Positions 1-10,307 are shown, counted from the stretch's first letter. The stretch: DNA of 64,000 nt from Gallionella sp. (GCA_028707275.1 JAQTUP010000010.1:43391-107390); one strand, 5' to 3'. The notes: generated by a model from the letters alone, not told the origin. Numbers and translations: made by a program.

Positions 1-2170
1 GCTCAAACGATGACGGTTTGCGCGACACCGGGCAATAGAGCGCGAAGGTGCCCAGCACGCGATCTTGCGTGGATAAAATCGGCACAGACCAGCACGCTTG
101 CAGTCCGTACAATTGCCCCAGCTCCCGGTAATCCTGCCACAAAGGGTCGGTAAAAATATCGGCGACAATAGCGGCTGTTTTTGTGTAGGCGGCGGTGCCG
201 CAGGAGGCAGCCTTTGCACCGATGGGCACCCTCTCCATTTTACGGCAATAGGCCGCAGGCAAACCGGGGGCTGCAACGCACGTCAGATACCTGCCATCCG
301 GATTCAGTATGGACACAGAACAGAACATCCCCGGATACATCGCCTCATAGCTGCCCGCCAGACGTCCCAGCAGATCCGGCAGAGGCTTGCCGCGCGCTAA
401 CATCTCCAGCAAGGAACGTTCATTTTGACTCTGGATTTCCATGCGCACGCGCATGGACGCGCGATCGAAGTTATCCAGCGCAAAACTGATGTCCATCGCC
501 ATTTCCCTCAGCAGATTACGCGAGGCTTCGTCAAAGGCGTTCGCATCCAGAGCATAGAGCGTCAGCGCACCGACGGGAATACCATTACAACAAAGCGGCA
601 AAGCCGCTGAGGCACCCCAGCCGAAACGCGCACCACGCTCATGCCAGGATTCGGTGGCAGAATCGTGCTGAAAATCACGACACCACACAGGCCTGTTTTC
701 GCGTATTGCCGTGCCTGTAGGACCATGCCCCAGTGGAGAGTCACTGTCCACTGAAATCTGAATCTCGTCGAGGTACTCCAAACCTTCACCGTAGGAGGCT
801 GCGGGTATCACCTGATGACCCGCCGCCTCCACCATGCCTATCCAGGCCATTTTAAAAACCCCCAGCTGCACGACAGCCCGGCAGATTTTAGGGAACAATT
901 CCACTTGCGACGTGCAACGAACAATGGCCTGATTACATTGACTCAATGCGGCGTAGAGCCCGGTGAGACGCTTTATTTCATCTGCTGCGATCTTGCGCGA
1001 AGTGATGTCGTGACTGACTCCCAGGACGCCCAGCAGCTCGCCACGGGCGCCGTACATGGCCGACTTGGTCGTCTCCACGCAGGCTCTGTGCCCATCGTCG
1101 GCAAAGGTGATCCATTCCTCGTTGACCAGAGGCTTTTTCGCCGCCATCGCCATGCGGTCATGCGCGCAAAACGAGTCTGCCTGTTCACGGCTTACAAAAT
1201 CATAATCAGTCTTGCCGATAATGCTCGCTTCTGCCGCACCGAAGAAGCGCTCGAACATCGGGTTGCAGCTCAAATAAACGCCGGTCCTGTCCTTGAGCCA
1301 GACCAGGTCAGGGATGGTTTTGATGATCGTATTCAACAGCGACTCGGCATGCTGGCGTCCAATGGACAGTGCTTCCATCCGGCGCAAGGCCAGCTCGTCG
1401 AGCACGGTGGCCGAGATGCGTTCCATCAGCTTGTGCTGGGTGACCATGCCCATCACCTGATGGCTGTCATCTACCACCACCAGATGGCGCAGTTTTTGCA
1501 GCTGCATCATGCCGGCCATCTCGTACACAGAAGTTCGATGCGACGCGGTCAGCACGGGCGAATGCATCACGGCGCGCAAACTGAGTTTTTCATCCTGAGC
1601 GCCGTCGTGCAAAAGGCCTGCCATGTCCCGCTCGGTCAAAATACCCAAAGGCTGCCCCTGCTCCATGACCAGCACATAAGAGGTTTTATCCTCCAGCATC
1701 ATGGACACGGCCTGATCCAGCGTATCATCGGGCGAGAGTTGCGGTAGTTTATGATCCATCACCGCATCAAGATCATCGAGGCGACGCAACAGGTCTGTCC
1801 CCAGATGCGTGCGAAAATCAGACTCGCTGGCCATTCCCACCACGAAACCTGATTCGTCCACCACCACTAAATGACGTATGCGCTGGTTGGTCACCTGTGC
1901 ATAGGCGGCTGAAAATCCGGTCTCAGGCCGCGCTGTCAGCACAGGCGAGCTCATGATTTGTGACACCGGCGTGACGCGGGCCGCATGTGCGCTCAACTGG
2001 CGCAACAGATCGCGTTCGGTAATGATGCCCAGCGGGGTGTTTTCTGACATGACCAGCAACGAGGATATGCGAGCCTCACTCATTTGCCTTGCCGCCTCGC
2101 CCAGCGTGCACTCAGGCAGGACATGCCTTAACTGCCGGTTCATGATATCGGCCAGCGTGGGCTCCAACAT
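1..2170 (-). CDS. CBS-PAS-GAF signal transduction protein, C-terminus beyond left edge
   Basis: This minus-strand frame stays open from the ATG at 2170 to base 1 (at least 723 residues), so only the N-terminal part is seen. Two CBS-pair modules (about residues 1-115 and 125-250) carry repeated patterns such as GIITERDLL and GILTERDMAG. A PAS domain follows (about 280-390, with WLKDRTGVYLSCNPMFERFF and KTDYDF), then two GAF domains (about 400-545 and 580-723). CBS pairs usually bind adenine nucleotides; PAS and GAF domains sense small molecules or redox state. The output domain (kinase or GGDEF/EAL) would lie to the left. No strong ribosome site precedes the ATG, so the start could be a few codons away. 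Its PAS domain closely resembles the first PAS of the GGDEF-EAL protein at 48722-51361. Confidence 0.85.
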   Translation of the reverse strand, partial: MLEPTLADIMNRQLRHVLPECTLGEAARQMSEARISSLLVMSENTPLGIITERDLLRQLSAHAARVTPVSQIMSSPVLTARPETGFSAAYAQVTNQRIRHLVVVDESGFVVGMASESDFRTHLGTDLLRRLDDLDAVMDHKLPQLSPDDTLDQAVSMMLEDKTSYVLVMEQGQPLGILTERDMAGLLHDGAQDEKLSLRAVMHSPVLTASHRTSVYEMAGMMQLQKLRHLVVVDDSHQVMGMVTQHKLMERISATVLDELALRRMEALSIGRQHAESLLNTIIKTIPDLVWLKDRTGVYLSCNPMFERFFGAAEASIIGKTDYDFVSREQADSFCAHDRMAMAAKKPLVNEEWITFADDGHRACVETTKSAMYGARGELLGVLGVSHDITSRKIAADEIKRLTGLYAALSQCNQAIVRCTSQVELFPKICRAVVQLGVFKMAWIGMVEAAGHQVIPAASYGEGLEYLDEIQISVDSDSPLGHGPTGTAIRENRPVWCRDFQHDSATESWHERGARFGWGASAALPLCCNGIPVGALTLYALDANAFDEASRNLLREMAMDISFALDNFDRASMRVRMEIQSQNERSLLEMLARGKPLPDLLGRLAGSYEAMYPGMFCSVSILNPDGRYLTCVAAPGLPAAYCRKMERVPIGAKAASCGTAAYTKTAAIVADIFTDPLWQDYRELGQLYGLQACWSVPILSTQDRVLGTFALYCPVSRKPSSFE

Positions 2171-2262
2171 TGGATTCGGGCCTATGATAATCTCCAAAAG
2201 CAAACGTACTTCGGCAGTCTACTGGAATTTTATCTCATTCGCTTTGAATTTGAACCGGCGCG

Positions 2263-3588
2263 TCAAAGCTCTGCATGGAGGCGCAAGGCGTAAACATCCA
2301 TCGGTCCTCGATCGGCGTTGTAAGCGGGGTTCTGAATACGTTGATAGTCGGCACTCAACCAGAGCGCACGGGCAACATTCAAATTGTAATAACCTTCGAA
2401 TATCGTTTCCGGGCGATAACGCAGGGCGCCATCGCCAATGAAGTATGAGGTGCCGCCCGCTTCCAGAAACTGGCGGCGTTCAGCGGATAAGGTGTTGCGC
2501 ATGAAAGACAGCCCCACCCCGTCATCAGCACGCCCCCAGGCACGCCCTTTGATGGCAACCCCCGTCGACAGCGAGCCATCCACCTCGGTGAAAGCATAGG
2601 TTTCTGTCCTGCCGTCAGCCTGCATGGCGCGCAGGAAAAATCCGATGCTATCGCTGATTTCCTGCTCGACGTTAATGCCCAAGCCGTATTTGATTTTTTC
2701 TGTCGTGCGGACGGCAAAGAGTGCATCAGGGCCTGTGTAATGACCGGGATTCGCCCTCAGCCAGGCTCGCGCGTCGACAAAAGAGGCCGTGATGGCGCGA
2801 TTGCGCCAACCCAACACGCGCACCCGGCCTTCATGCCCATACAGCATATGCTCATGCTCGATTTCGATCTGATCGCCATAGTGCTTGCCCAGCGCCCAGT
2901 CAACCGGCAATTCATTGGGGCGGCGCGGCCCGCTCATCCGCCCTAAGCGCATCACCCAATCATCCTTGTACCACTCTGCCGCAAAGCCCCAGCCAAAACC
3001 TCGCGCATCAGCCGCATAGTCGTAAGCCGCATAAGTCCAGTTTCCCCAATTCATGAACTGGGTCCTTGCGTCCTTGGCATAAGTATTCGGATCAAACACG
3101 TCGAGTGTCGAAAAATTACCCACCGTCAGGACGACGCGATTTTTGTCTACCCAGCCTGCCATCTGATTATTAAGGCCGGGTTCGACACGCAAAGATTCCC
3201 CGCCGCGCCCCCACGTCTGGCGCAGAAAAAGTCGTTGCCGGTACAGGATGGGATTCGTTCCCGCAGCGCGGGTAATTTCTCCGTTGGTAAATCCGCCCAG
3301 CCCCACCAGATTGGTGGAAAAAGGCACGCCCTGTGCAATCTCCGGATTCAAATAGAGCTCCCCCCCTTGCCACGGGCGAAAACCAAAAAAAGCGGTCGTG
3401 GAAAAGGTGTACATCTTCTCGGATAAAGTCATGATGCTGTTTGAGCCGGAGTAAGCAGCACCGTAGGCCGGATGTTTCTGCCAATTGTAGGTCATCTGCA
3501 CACGAGCCATCGTATCCTCCACATAGGAGGGTTCGGCATGGCAGATGATGGCCCACATGCCGCAGAAGAATAGCATCGTTCTTTTCAT
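2263..3588 (-). CDS. OprB-like carbohydrate-selective porin
   Basis: A 441-residue outer-membrane protein with a cleavable signal peptide (MKRTMLFFCGMWAIICHA, mature end near AEPSYV). The body has the alternating aromatic/polar pattern of a beta barrel, including WGFAAEWYKDDWVMRLGRMS and TIFEGYYNLNVARALWLSAD, and it ends in ALRLHAEL. The general architecture fits OprB/Porin_B porins, which pass sugars or other small solutes across the outer membrane; the substrate cannot be told. The start at 3588 is preferred because the signal peptide begins there and a CGAGGAAAT ribosome site lies just upstream. The open frame extends 18 codons further, but that part lacks signal-peptide character. Confidence 0.8.
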   Translation of the reverse strand: MKRTMLFFCGMWAIICHAEPSYVEDTMARVQMTYNWQKHPAYGAAYSGSNSIMTLSEKMYTFSTTAFFGFRPWQGGELYLNPEIAQGVPFSTNLVGLGGFTNGEITRAAGTNPILYRQRLFLRQTWGRGGESLRVEPGLNNQMAGWVDKNRVVLTVGNFSTLDVFDPNTYAKDARTQFMNWGNWTYAAYDYAADARGFGWGFAAEWYKDDWVMRLGRMSGPRRPNELPVDWALGKHYGDQIEIEHEHMLYGHEGRVRVLGWRNRAITASFVDARAWLRANPGHYTGPDALFAVRTTEKIKYGLGINVEQEISDSIGFFLRAMQADGRTETYAFTEVDGSLSTGVAIKGRAWGRADDGVGLSFMRNTLSAERRQFLEAGGTSYFIGDGALRYRPETIFEGYYNLNVARALWLSADYQRIQNPAYNADRGPMDVYALRLHAEL

Positions 3589-3713
3589 CAAATTTCCTCG
3601 GGTTTTCAGAATTACCCACCTGAAAAAACCGTGGGGGCGCATTTTAGCAGCCAGTCAGACTTCATGTTTTTTGATTTTTTCGCCGCACCCGGCCACGCCG
3701 CGTCGAACAGCGG

Positions 3714-3747
3714 CGAGGGTTACAGGCATGGCAAGTTTCATCATCGG
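3714..3747. repeat. Short interspersed repeat, copy 1 (GAGGGTT..GGCATGGC..AGTTTCAT type)
   Basis: This ~34-bp sequence between the porin start and the histidine kinase stop matches the stretch at 4208-4243 inside the kinase with only a few mismatches. The rest of the 3589-3857 gap holds no gene I can support. The shared core reads GCGAGGGTT, GGCATGGC and AGTTTCAT in order. Confidence 0.6.
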
Positions 3748-3857
3748 CAACGGCATCAATTTCATGCGCGTTACAGCAGACAAGTGTGGGGTAAAAAAGA
3801 GAAAACGTTTGCCTCATCCTCCGCGAACAGCGACGATTCTTCCATCGCCGGAATTTA

Positions 3858-5972
3858 CTATTCCTGAACCGGGTGTTTGATTGGCAACCACAGGGTAAAT
3901 GTCGTGCCACGACCCACTTCGCTCTGCACTTCGATGCGTCCTTGATGTTTTTTCACGATGCCGAACGACAGCGCCAGGCCGAGCCCGGTCCCCTTGCCTA
4001 CCGGCTTGGTGGTAAAAAACGGGTCGAAGATACGCTTGAGGTTTTCCGGCAAAATCCCGTGACCGTTATCGCTAATCTGCACAAAAACCTCTTCGCCCTG
4101 TGTTCCGGTACGGATGGTAATTACCCCTTTCACCTGAAACTCGCGCGGCGATACATTAGCTTCCTCGCCTTCAGGCAGAAAATTCGGGTGAGTGAGAGCA
4201 AAGCGAGGGTTCCGGGCATGGCGAGTTTCATTATCAGGGGCGGCCTGTCCTTCGGTCTCGATTGCATGCGCCGCGTTGATCAGCAGGTTCATGAACACCT
4301 GGTTAAGTTCGGAGGGCAAACACTCCACCTCGGAAAGTTCGCCGTATTCCTTGTTCACTTGCACATGATATTTTATCTCGTTCCACACGATGGCTAACGT
4401 GCTGTCCAGTCCACTGTGCAAATCCGCCCACAGCCATTCATCAGAATCACCCGCATGCGAGAATTCCTTCAGGTTCTGCACGATTTTTTTGACCCGGGTG
4501 ATGCCATCTCTCGATTCATGCATCAGCGTCGGCATGTCTTGCCTTAAAAACGCCAATTCGATCTGTTGCTTGGTACGGCGCACTTCTGAGAGGCCAGCCT
4601 CCGGCACCGTCGCCTCGATACGTTCATACGCCTCGAGCAGCTCGAAAAGATCCCTGACGTAGTCTTCCAGCGCGCCGAAATTGGAATGAATAAAGCCGAT
4701 CGGATTGTTGATTTCGTGCGCCACGCCGGCTGCCAGCTGGCCAATGGACGCCATTTTCTCGGATTGCAGCAAATGAGCCTGGGCATCGTGCAACTGACGG
4801 TTGCTGTCCTTCAGTTCGTCGTTATACCTGTGCAACGCGGCTTCCATCGCTTTGCGCGCGGTAATATCGTGCATCACAGTCGAGAAGAACTCGATACATC
4901 CCGCCTTATTCTTGTGCGCCATGATCACTTGCAGCACCGGAATTTCCCGGCCAGATCTGGATTTTAATGCCGCCTCGCCAGACCAGGTTCCCTGTGCCAG
5001 AGCCACGGGCATCCCTTCATCGCGCACGATACTAGTCGCCCAGTCTGGGTGGTAATCGACAAAATTGCATGAACTGAGATCTTCGTGCTCGCCTATCTCA
5101 AGTATCTTCCTGCCGGCACGGTTCAAATACAAGAATCCCCCGGCGCTGTCCGCCATTCCGACTACATCCGGCGTTTCTTCCAGTACCTTGGCGAAACGCC
5201 TGAGCGCGTCCTGCGTCTCTTTATGCTCGGTGATGTCCTGGGTGGTGCCGATGGAGCGCAGCGGACGGCCTTCTGAATCGTAAAATGTGTTGCAACGCTC
5301 ATGCACCCACTTCACCCGATTATCGGAAAACAGCAAGCGGTAGGTGATATCGTAAGCGCTCTTGTCCAGAATGGCGGTGGTATAAGCCTGATTCACCCTG
5401 TCCCGGTCATCGGGATGTGCAAAAGATAAACAGGTCTCGTAGCGAATATCGCGGCATTCCGGATCGAGTTCGAAGATGCGGTAATTCTCATCCGACCAGA
5501 CCAGGTGGTTTGCGACCAAATCCATATCCCAGCTGCCCAGATGTGCCAGTTGCTGGGCTTCGTCGAGCATTTGCTTGTACTGCCGCGAAACGATCTCAAT
5601 GCGTTCGCGCTCGGCGATATCCCGTTGCAGCGCCGTCTGGGCGTCCAGCAGATCGCTCGTGCGCTCTTGCACACGCCGCTCCAGATGGATATTCATGTCG
5701 CGCAGCTGCGCCTGGTTGCGCAACAGTTCGGCCTGTTGCAGGCGCATCGGCCGTAAAAACAGCCAATACAGCAGCGGACTGAGGGTGACTAGCAGAACAA
5801 GGGGATCGACAATCAGCAAAGTATCAACTGACAGCGCGCCGCCTGACCTTGCAGACATTTCGTCCAGCGACAACATGATCAGCAATTCGACCGCCAGGAT
5901 GGACAGCCCGACAATAACAACCGCCACCAGCGGAGAACGCGAAGCTCCGCGCAGCGACATACTATTTTTCAT
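3858..5972 (-). CDS. Membrane-bound PAS sensor histidine kinase
   Basis: A 704-residue kinase. Two hydrophobic segments (about 16-36 and 54-73) anchor it in the inner membrane; a coiled-coil linker and two PAS domains follow (about 125-250 and 258-375, each ending in a DIT(E/A)(H/R)K motif). The phosphoacceptor box is [20 protein letters not shown] near residue 415. The ATPase domain has the N box [12 protein letters not shown] box DNGHGI and F/G2 boxes [21 protein letters not shown]. About 35 extra residues (roughly 568-605) separate the N box from the next beta strand (GVITIRTG) and are encoded by an interspersed repeat. The gene lies between the porin and the large REC-GGDEF-EAL gene on the same strand, so it may signal to the receivers encoded next door. 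The stimulus is unknown. Confidence 0.9.
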   Translation of the reverse strand: MKNSMSLRGASRSPLVAVVIVGLSILAVELLIMLSLDEMSARSGGALSVDTLLIVDPLVLLVTLSPLLYWLFLRPMRLQQAELLRNQAQLRDMNIHLERRVQERTSDLLDAQTALQRDIAERERIEIVSRQYKQMLDEAQQLAHLGSWDMDLVANHLVWSDENYRIFELDPECRDIRYETCLSFAHPDDRDRVNQAYTTAILDKSAYDITYRLLFSDNRVKWVHERCNTFYDSEGRPLRSIGTTQDITEHKETQDALRRFAKVLEETPDVVGMADSAGGFLYLNRAGRKILEIGEHEDLSSCNFVDYHPDWATSIVRDEGMPVALAQGTWSGEAALKSRSGREIPVLQVIMAHKNKAGCIEFFSTVMHDITARKAMEAALHRYNDELKDSNRQLHDAQAHLLQSEKMASIGQLAAGVAHEINNPIGFIHSNFGALEDYVRDLFELLEAYERIEATVPEAGLSEVRRTKQQIELAFLRQDMPTLMHESRDGITRVKKIVQNLKEFSHAGDSDEWLWADLHSGLDSTLAIVWNEIKYHVQVNKEYGELSEVECLPSELNQVFMNLLINAAHAIETEGQAAPDNETRHARNPRFALTHPNFLPEGEEANVSPREFQVKGVITIRTGTQGEEVFVQISDNGHGILPENLKRIFDPFFTTKPVGKGTGLGLALSFGIVKKHQGRIEVQSEVGRGTTFTLWLPIKHPVQE
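4163..4245. repeat. Interspersed repeat inserted in frame in the kinase ATPase domain
   Basis: The stretch encodes a low-complexity peptide (core [18 protein letters not shown]) that is out of place between the N box and the following strand of an HATPase_c domain. Part of it (4208-4243) recurs outside genes at 3714-3747. The reading frame is kept. Confidence 0.6.
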
Positions 5973-6023
5973 TACATCTTCCTCAACTTTTCAGGCACGC
6001 AAGCTCTTAGCGCGGATCCACTG

Positions 6024-9000
6024 TCATTTTAGTCTGGTGCGAGATAACGCCTCGTTCGCGGCAGCAAGCTGCGTCACCAGGCTCGCGTGCTCTTTCTTTA
6101 TCTGGTAACTCTGGAACGCTTCGCGTATCCGTCCGCGCAATTGCTCGTCGTCCCACGGCTTGGTGAGAAATTTGTACACGGCCCCCTCGTTGATCGCATC
6201 GGTCACCGATTTGAGGTCAGTATAGCCGGACAGCACGATGCGCATGCTGTTCGGATGAAGCAGCTTCGCCCGGCGCAAAAACTCCACCCCGTTCATTTCC
6301 GGCATGCGCTGGTCGGATACGATCACACCCACCTCATTGACGGCCAGCATGCCGAGCGCCTCGTGCGCGCTGGTGGTTTTCAGTATCCGGTAGCCTTCCC
6401 GGCGCAATACGCGAACCAGAGAACTCAGGACGCTCTCCTCGTCGTCGAGCAGCAGCAGGACCGGTGTTTGCAAGCCGTCATTTCCGGCAGGAACCAGCCT
6501 CTTTTTTTGTTGCAACAGGGCGGTGATATCAGCTATCGGCAGCGGTCGGCTGAAATAATAACCCTGGATTTCGTCGCAATTACGCTGCCGCAGGAACGCC
6601 AGTTGCTCAATGGTTTCCACCCCTTCCGCAATCACTTTGAGCTTCAGATTGCGCGACATGGAAACGATCGCGCCGACGATCGCGGCATCTTCCGGATCGC
6701 TTGCGATGTCGCGGATGAAGGACTGATCGATCTTCAACCGGCCAATCGGGAAGCGTTTGAGATAACTCAGCGAAGAATAGCCGGTGCCAAAGTCGTCAAT
6801 GGAGAGTTCCACGCCCATTTCCCGCAGTTGCCGAAACACCGTGAACACGAAGTCAGCCTGCTCGATCAGGATACCTTCGGTCAGTTCCAGTTCCAGATAG
6901 CGAGCCTCCAGCCCGGCTGCATGCAGCGCATCCTGCACGACCTTTACAAAGCCCGGTTCCCGGATCTGGCGCGCGGAGAGATTTACCGCGATGACGATGT
7001 GATACCCCTGGTCGTGCCAGGCTTTGGCCGTCAGGCACGCCTGTTGCAGCACCCAGGTGCCGATAGGGACGATCATGCCGCATTCTTCGGCGACCGGGAT
7101 AAATACGGCAGGCGACACCCAGCCGGATACCGGGTGCTGCCAGCGCAGCAGCGCCTCGGCGCCGATGATGCGCCCGCTTTGCAAATCCACTTGCGGCTGG
7201 TAATGCAGCGTGAATTCGCCGCACTCCAGGGCTTGATGCAAATCATTGCCCATGCGCAGGTATTCGGTCGCGCGCCGGTTCATTTCCGGGGCATAGAACT
7301 GATAGCGGTTGCGCCCCAGCTCCTTGGCTCGATACATCGCCAGATCGGCATGCTTGAACAGGCTGTCCGCATCCGTACCATCCCGAGGATAGATGGCGAT
7401 GCCGATGCTCGCCGTGACGTACATCTTCTCCGACTCGCAGTGCATGAAAAGCGTGAAGGCATGCAACAGCTTTTCCGCGATCGCCACGGCGTCTTCCTCT
7501 TTCTCCAGCCGGGGCATGACGATGACGAATTCGTCCCCGCCCAGACGCGCCACGGTATCCACTTCGCGCACACAGTCCGACAATCGACGCGCCACTTCCT
7601 GCAACAATAAATCACCGGCATGATGACCCAGGCTGTCGTTGATCAGATTGAATCCGTCCAGATCGAGAACCACCGCCGCCATGATGCCGGACGTGCGTTG
7701 TGCGTGAACAACGGCCTGGGACAGGCGGTCATAAAACAGATTGCGGTTGGGCAGTCCGGTCAGGGTATCGAAGTTGGCCATGCGTTCGAGCTCGGCCTCA
7801 TAGCCCTTGCGCCGGGTGATATCCCGCGCCACCCCGATAAAATGCGTGACCTCACCCTTGTCGCCACACACCGGGGATACGTACAGTTCGTTCCAGAACA
7901 GGCTGCCATCCTTCCTGTAATTGCGCAGTATCGCCTGGCCGTTGCGCTCTTCGCGCATCGCGCTCCTGATATTCTCGATTTCCGGCTGATCCCGGTCGCT
8001 TCCTTGCAATAAACGCGGGTTCTGTCCTAACACCTCATCCGCGCTGTAGCCGGTTATGCTGGTGAAGGCCGGATTGACATAGATGATGGGGCTCTCTGGT
8101 CGGCGGGCATCGACGATCATGATCGAATTAACGCTCGCCTCAAGCGCGCGCCCGTAGAGCAGCAGCTCCACTTCGGCTCGACGGCGCTCGGTGATGTCGC
8201 GTCCGATGATGGCTAATCCCTCGCGTTGTCCCCCTTTGCCAAACAGTGGCATCTTGCGCGTCTCCATGATCACGCGCAGGCCATCTTCCGTCGTCAGGCT
8301 TTCTTCGCCCACCACCAACCGCCCTGCCTGCCAGGCCTTCTCATTGCCCGCAAGGCACTCCTCGTACACTGCACGAAATGCCGGTTGCAAATCCGCCAGT
8401 TCCATCTCGGTCTTGCCCTGCCAGGGAAGGTCGTGCAATTGGAACATCTGTTTGGCCGACTCATTGGTGATCTGCAAACGCCCCTCGCCATCATTGAAGA
8501 AAACCGCATCGGGGATGGCCTCGATCAAGGTTGACAGGCGTTCATGTGCAGCAACGATTTCAGTTTTTTGAAGCTCGCGCTCGGTGATATCCTCGATCAG
8601 CACGACCATGTAGTCGATGCTGCCGTCCATACGGCGAAGGGCGCGCGCAGCGATGCAGGCATAAACCAGGCTGCCATCACGGCGGATGTAGCGCTTGTCC
8701 ATCGTGTACTCTTCGATTTCGCCGGACAATATCCGGTCATGCAGGATTTCGTTGGCGGCAAGGTCGTCCGGATGGGTCAGCTCGGACCAGGTCAGGCGCA
8801 TCAGTTCATCCCGCGTATAACCCAGTATCGCGCACAAGGTATCGTTGACTTCCAGCAAGCCTTTTTCCGGACTGGTCGCCGACATTCCTACCATGGAACG
8901 CTCAAAATAGGCGCGGAAATGAGATTCGCTTCTGCGAACGTGTTCAGCGCTTTCTCGCAGCTCGGCGGTGCGCTCATCCACCAGGTGCTCCAGATGGTGA

Positions 9001-9383
9001 CGCAGACGATTTAATTCCAGATGGGTGCGCACCCGGGCCAGCAACTCGTCACGCTGATAGGGTTTGGTAACGTAGTCTACTGCGCCCATATTGAAACCTT
9101 GCAGCTTCGCGTCCGTTTCAGAAACGGCCGTGACGAAGATCACCGGAACATCCCGCGTGGCGGGATTGGCCTTAAGGCGCCTGCACACTTCATATCCATC
9201 CATCCCGGGCATGTGAACATCCAGCAACACCAGTTCAGGCGGATTGCCGGTGGCCGCGCGCAAAGCCAGTTCGCCGCTGATCGCAGAACGCACCTCATAA
9301 CCTTCCCGCCTGAGGATGTCCGTCAGCAACCTCAAAGAGTCCGGCGTATCATCGACTGCGAGTATCTTGCCTTTATACGTCAT
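6024..9383 (-). CDS. REC-PAS-PAS-PAS-GGDEF-EAL-REC cyclic-di-GMP signalling protein
   Basis: A 1119-residue cytoplasmic protein with receiver domains at both ends. Receiver 1 (1-120) has the acidic pair in AVDDTPDSL, phosphoacceptor LLDVHMPGMDG and lysine TKPY. Three PAS domains (about 150-275, 285-400, 410-530) follow. The GGDEF domain (about 540-705) keeps RLGGDEFVIVMPR, so cyclase activity is possible. The EAL domain (about 715-970) keeps GAEALLRW, a DDFGTGYSSL motif and IAEGVET, so phosphodiesterase activity is likely. Receiver 2 (about 985-1100) has LLLDDEESV, VSDQRMPEMNG and LTKPW, followed by a short coiled tail. No membrane segment is seen. It sits between a histidine kinase and a FixJ-type regulator on the same strand, its likely partners. 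Confidence 0.92.
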   Translation of the reverse strand: MTYKGKILAVDDTPDSLRLLTDILRREGYEVRSAISGELALRAATGNPPELVLLDVHMPGMDGYEVCRRLKANPATRDVPVIFVTAVSETDAKLQGFNMGAVDYVTKPYQRDELLARVRTHLELNRLRHHLEHLVDERTAELRESAEHVRRSESHFRAYFERSMVGMSATSPEKGLLEVNDTLCAILGYTRDELMRLTWSELTHPDDLAANEILHDRILSGEIEEYTMDKRYIRRDGSLVYACIAARALRRMDGSIDYMVVLIEDITERELQKTEIVAAHERLSTLIEAIPDAVFFNDGEGRLQITNESAKQMFQLHDLPWQGKTEMELADLQPAFRAVYEECLAGNEKAWQAGRLVVGEESLTTEDGLRVIMETRKMPLFGKGGQREGLAIIGRDITERRRAEVELLLYGRALEASVNSIMIVDARRPESPIIYVNPAFTSITGYSADEVLGQNPRLLQGSDRDQPEIENIRSAMREERNGQAILRNYRKDGSLFWNELYVSPVCGDKGEVTHFIGVARDITRRKGYEAELERMANFDTLTGLPNRNLFYDRLSQAVVHAQRTSGIMAAVVLDLDGFNLINDSLGHHAGDLLLQEVARRLSDCVREVDTVARLGGDEFVIVMPRLEKEEDAVAIAEKLLHAFTLFMHCESEKMYVTASIGIAIYPRDGTDADSLFKHADLAMYRAKELGRNRYQFYAPEMNRRATEYLRMGNDLHQALECGEFTLHYQPQVDLQSGRIIGAEALLRWQHPVSGWVSPAVFIPVAEECGMIVPIGTWVLQQACLTAKAWHDQGYHIVIAVNLSARQIREPGFVKVVQDALHAAGLEARYLELELTEGILIEQADFVFTVFRQLREMGVELSIDDFGTGYSSLSYLKRFPIGRLKIDQSFIRDIASDPEDAAIVGAIVSMSRNLKLKVIAEGVETIEQLAFLRQRNCDEIQGYYFSRPLPIADITALLQQKKRLVPAGNDGLQTPVLLLLDDEESVLSSLVRVLRREGYRILKTTSAHEALGMLAVNEVGVIVSDQRMPEMNGVEFLRRAKLLHPNSMRIVLSGYTDLKSVTDAINEGAVYKFLTKPWDDEQLRGRIREAFQSYQIKKEHASLVTQLAAANEALSRTRLK

Positions 9384-9443
9384 TTAGCATTTACCGTTTG
9401 GTTCGTCTGCAAGGCATTCAGATTCGCCGGGCATGTCGACGGT

Positions 9444-10190
9444 TCACGGCTGAACATCGACAGCTCCCCGTGAATACTTGCGTATGCAATGGCATCCGGA
9501 TATTGTCGCAACCATGCGCACCAATTCGACAGGCGTAGCGATGCCCATTTTTTTCTTTACCCGGGATCTGTGAAATTCCACGGTGCGGGCGCTCATGTTC
9601 AACTGGGCGGCGATCTCGCGGCTCGATTTGCCATCGAACATGCTGTTCATTATTTCCCGCTCGCGCCGGGTGAGCTCTGCATGACGCAGCAATACCTCTG
9701 CGCGGAGCCGGAGGGCGTGCCGGTTGGCGCGATCCATTTCGATCGCATGGCGGACGGCCTTCAACAAAGCCCCGCCGTCGAATGGTTTTTCGAAAAAATC
9801 CAGGGCGCCGCCCTTGAGCATCTCCATGGCGCTGCGCGCATCGTTTGAACGGGTGAGAATGATGACCGGAAGGATGCTTTTTCGCTGGACGAGCAGGCTG
9901 TGGAATTCGCTCCCGCTGATTCCCGGCAAGGACGTATCCAGCAACAAACAACCCGGATATTCAGGGTCCAGCTTCGCCAAAAAGGCTTCGGTGCTGGTAA
10001 ATATTTCACAGCTCAGCTTTGCCGACTCAAATAAATCGGACAGCGTATCGAGTACGGCAGGCTCTTCAGCGATGACAAATACGGCAGGGCTTTGCATAAG
10101 TTTTTTCAGGTAAAAACAATTCTCTTGCCCCTCCTTCAATGTAGATGCCTCATGGATGCCACGGCACCAGCTTGAATTCAGATTATGCAT
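9444..10190 (-). CDS. FixJ/NarL-type response regulator (REC + LuxR HTH)
   Basis: A receiver domain (phosphoacceptor Asp in CLLLDTSLPGISG, conserved Lys in FEKPF) is joined to a LuxR-type helix-turn-helix (ELTRREREIMNSMFDGKSSR followed by EIAAQLNMSARTVEFHRS). This is the layout of FixJ-like transcription activators. In the first acidic pocket the usual Asp pair reads Glu-Glu (IAEEPAVL). The longest frame starts at 10190; family alignment would favour the internal ATG at 10097 (MQSPAVFVIAEEP), and neither start has a convincing ribosome site. A degraded paralogue lies just upstream. Targets are unknown. Confidence 0.85.
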   Translation of the reverse strand: MHNLNSSWCRGIHEASTLKEGQENCFYLKKLMQSPAVFVIAEEPAVLDTLSDLFESAKLSCEIFTSTEAFLAKLDPEYPGCLLLDTSLPGISGSEFHSLLVQRKSILPVIILTRSNDARSAMEMLKGGALDFFEKPFDGGALLKAVRHAIEMDRANRHALRLRAEVLLRHAELTRREREIMNSMFDGKSSREIAAQLNMSARTVEFHRSRVKKKMGIATPVELVRMVATISGCHCIRKYSRGAVDVQP

Positions 10191-10307
10191 CTTGGTGTAA
10201 TTTTAAGGTTTTTATAGGGATGATCCTATGCGAAACTATAAGTGAATTAAGCCGTGAAGCATATACGTAGATATACCTGAAAACGCCCCGGCTATTTCAT
10301 TTTTCGG

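Noticed and set aside
815..1747. 310-codon plus-strand open frame
   Set aside because: Antisense to the CBS-PAS-GAF gene, rich in His and Gln as expected for a reverse reading of such a gene.
6087..7610. 507-codon plus-strand open frame
   Set aside because: It lies antisense to the intact GGDEF-EAL gene, and its composition is that of a reverse reading; no motif or ribosome site.
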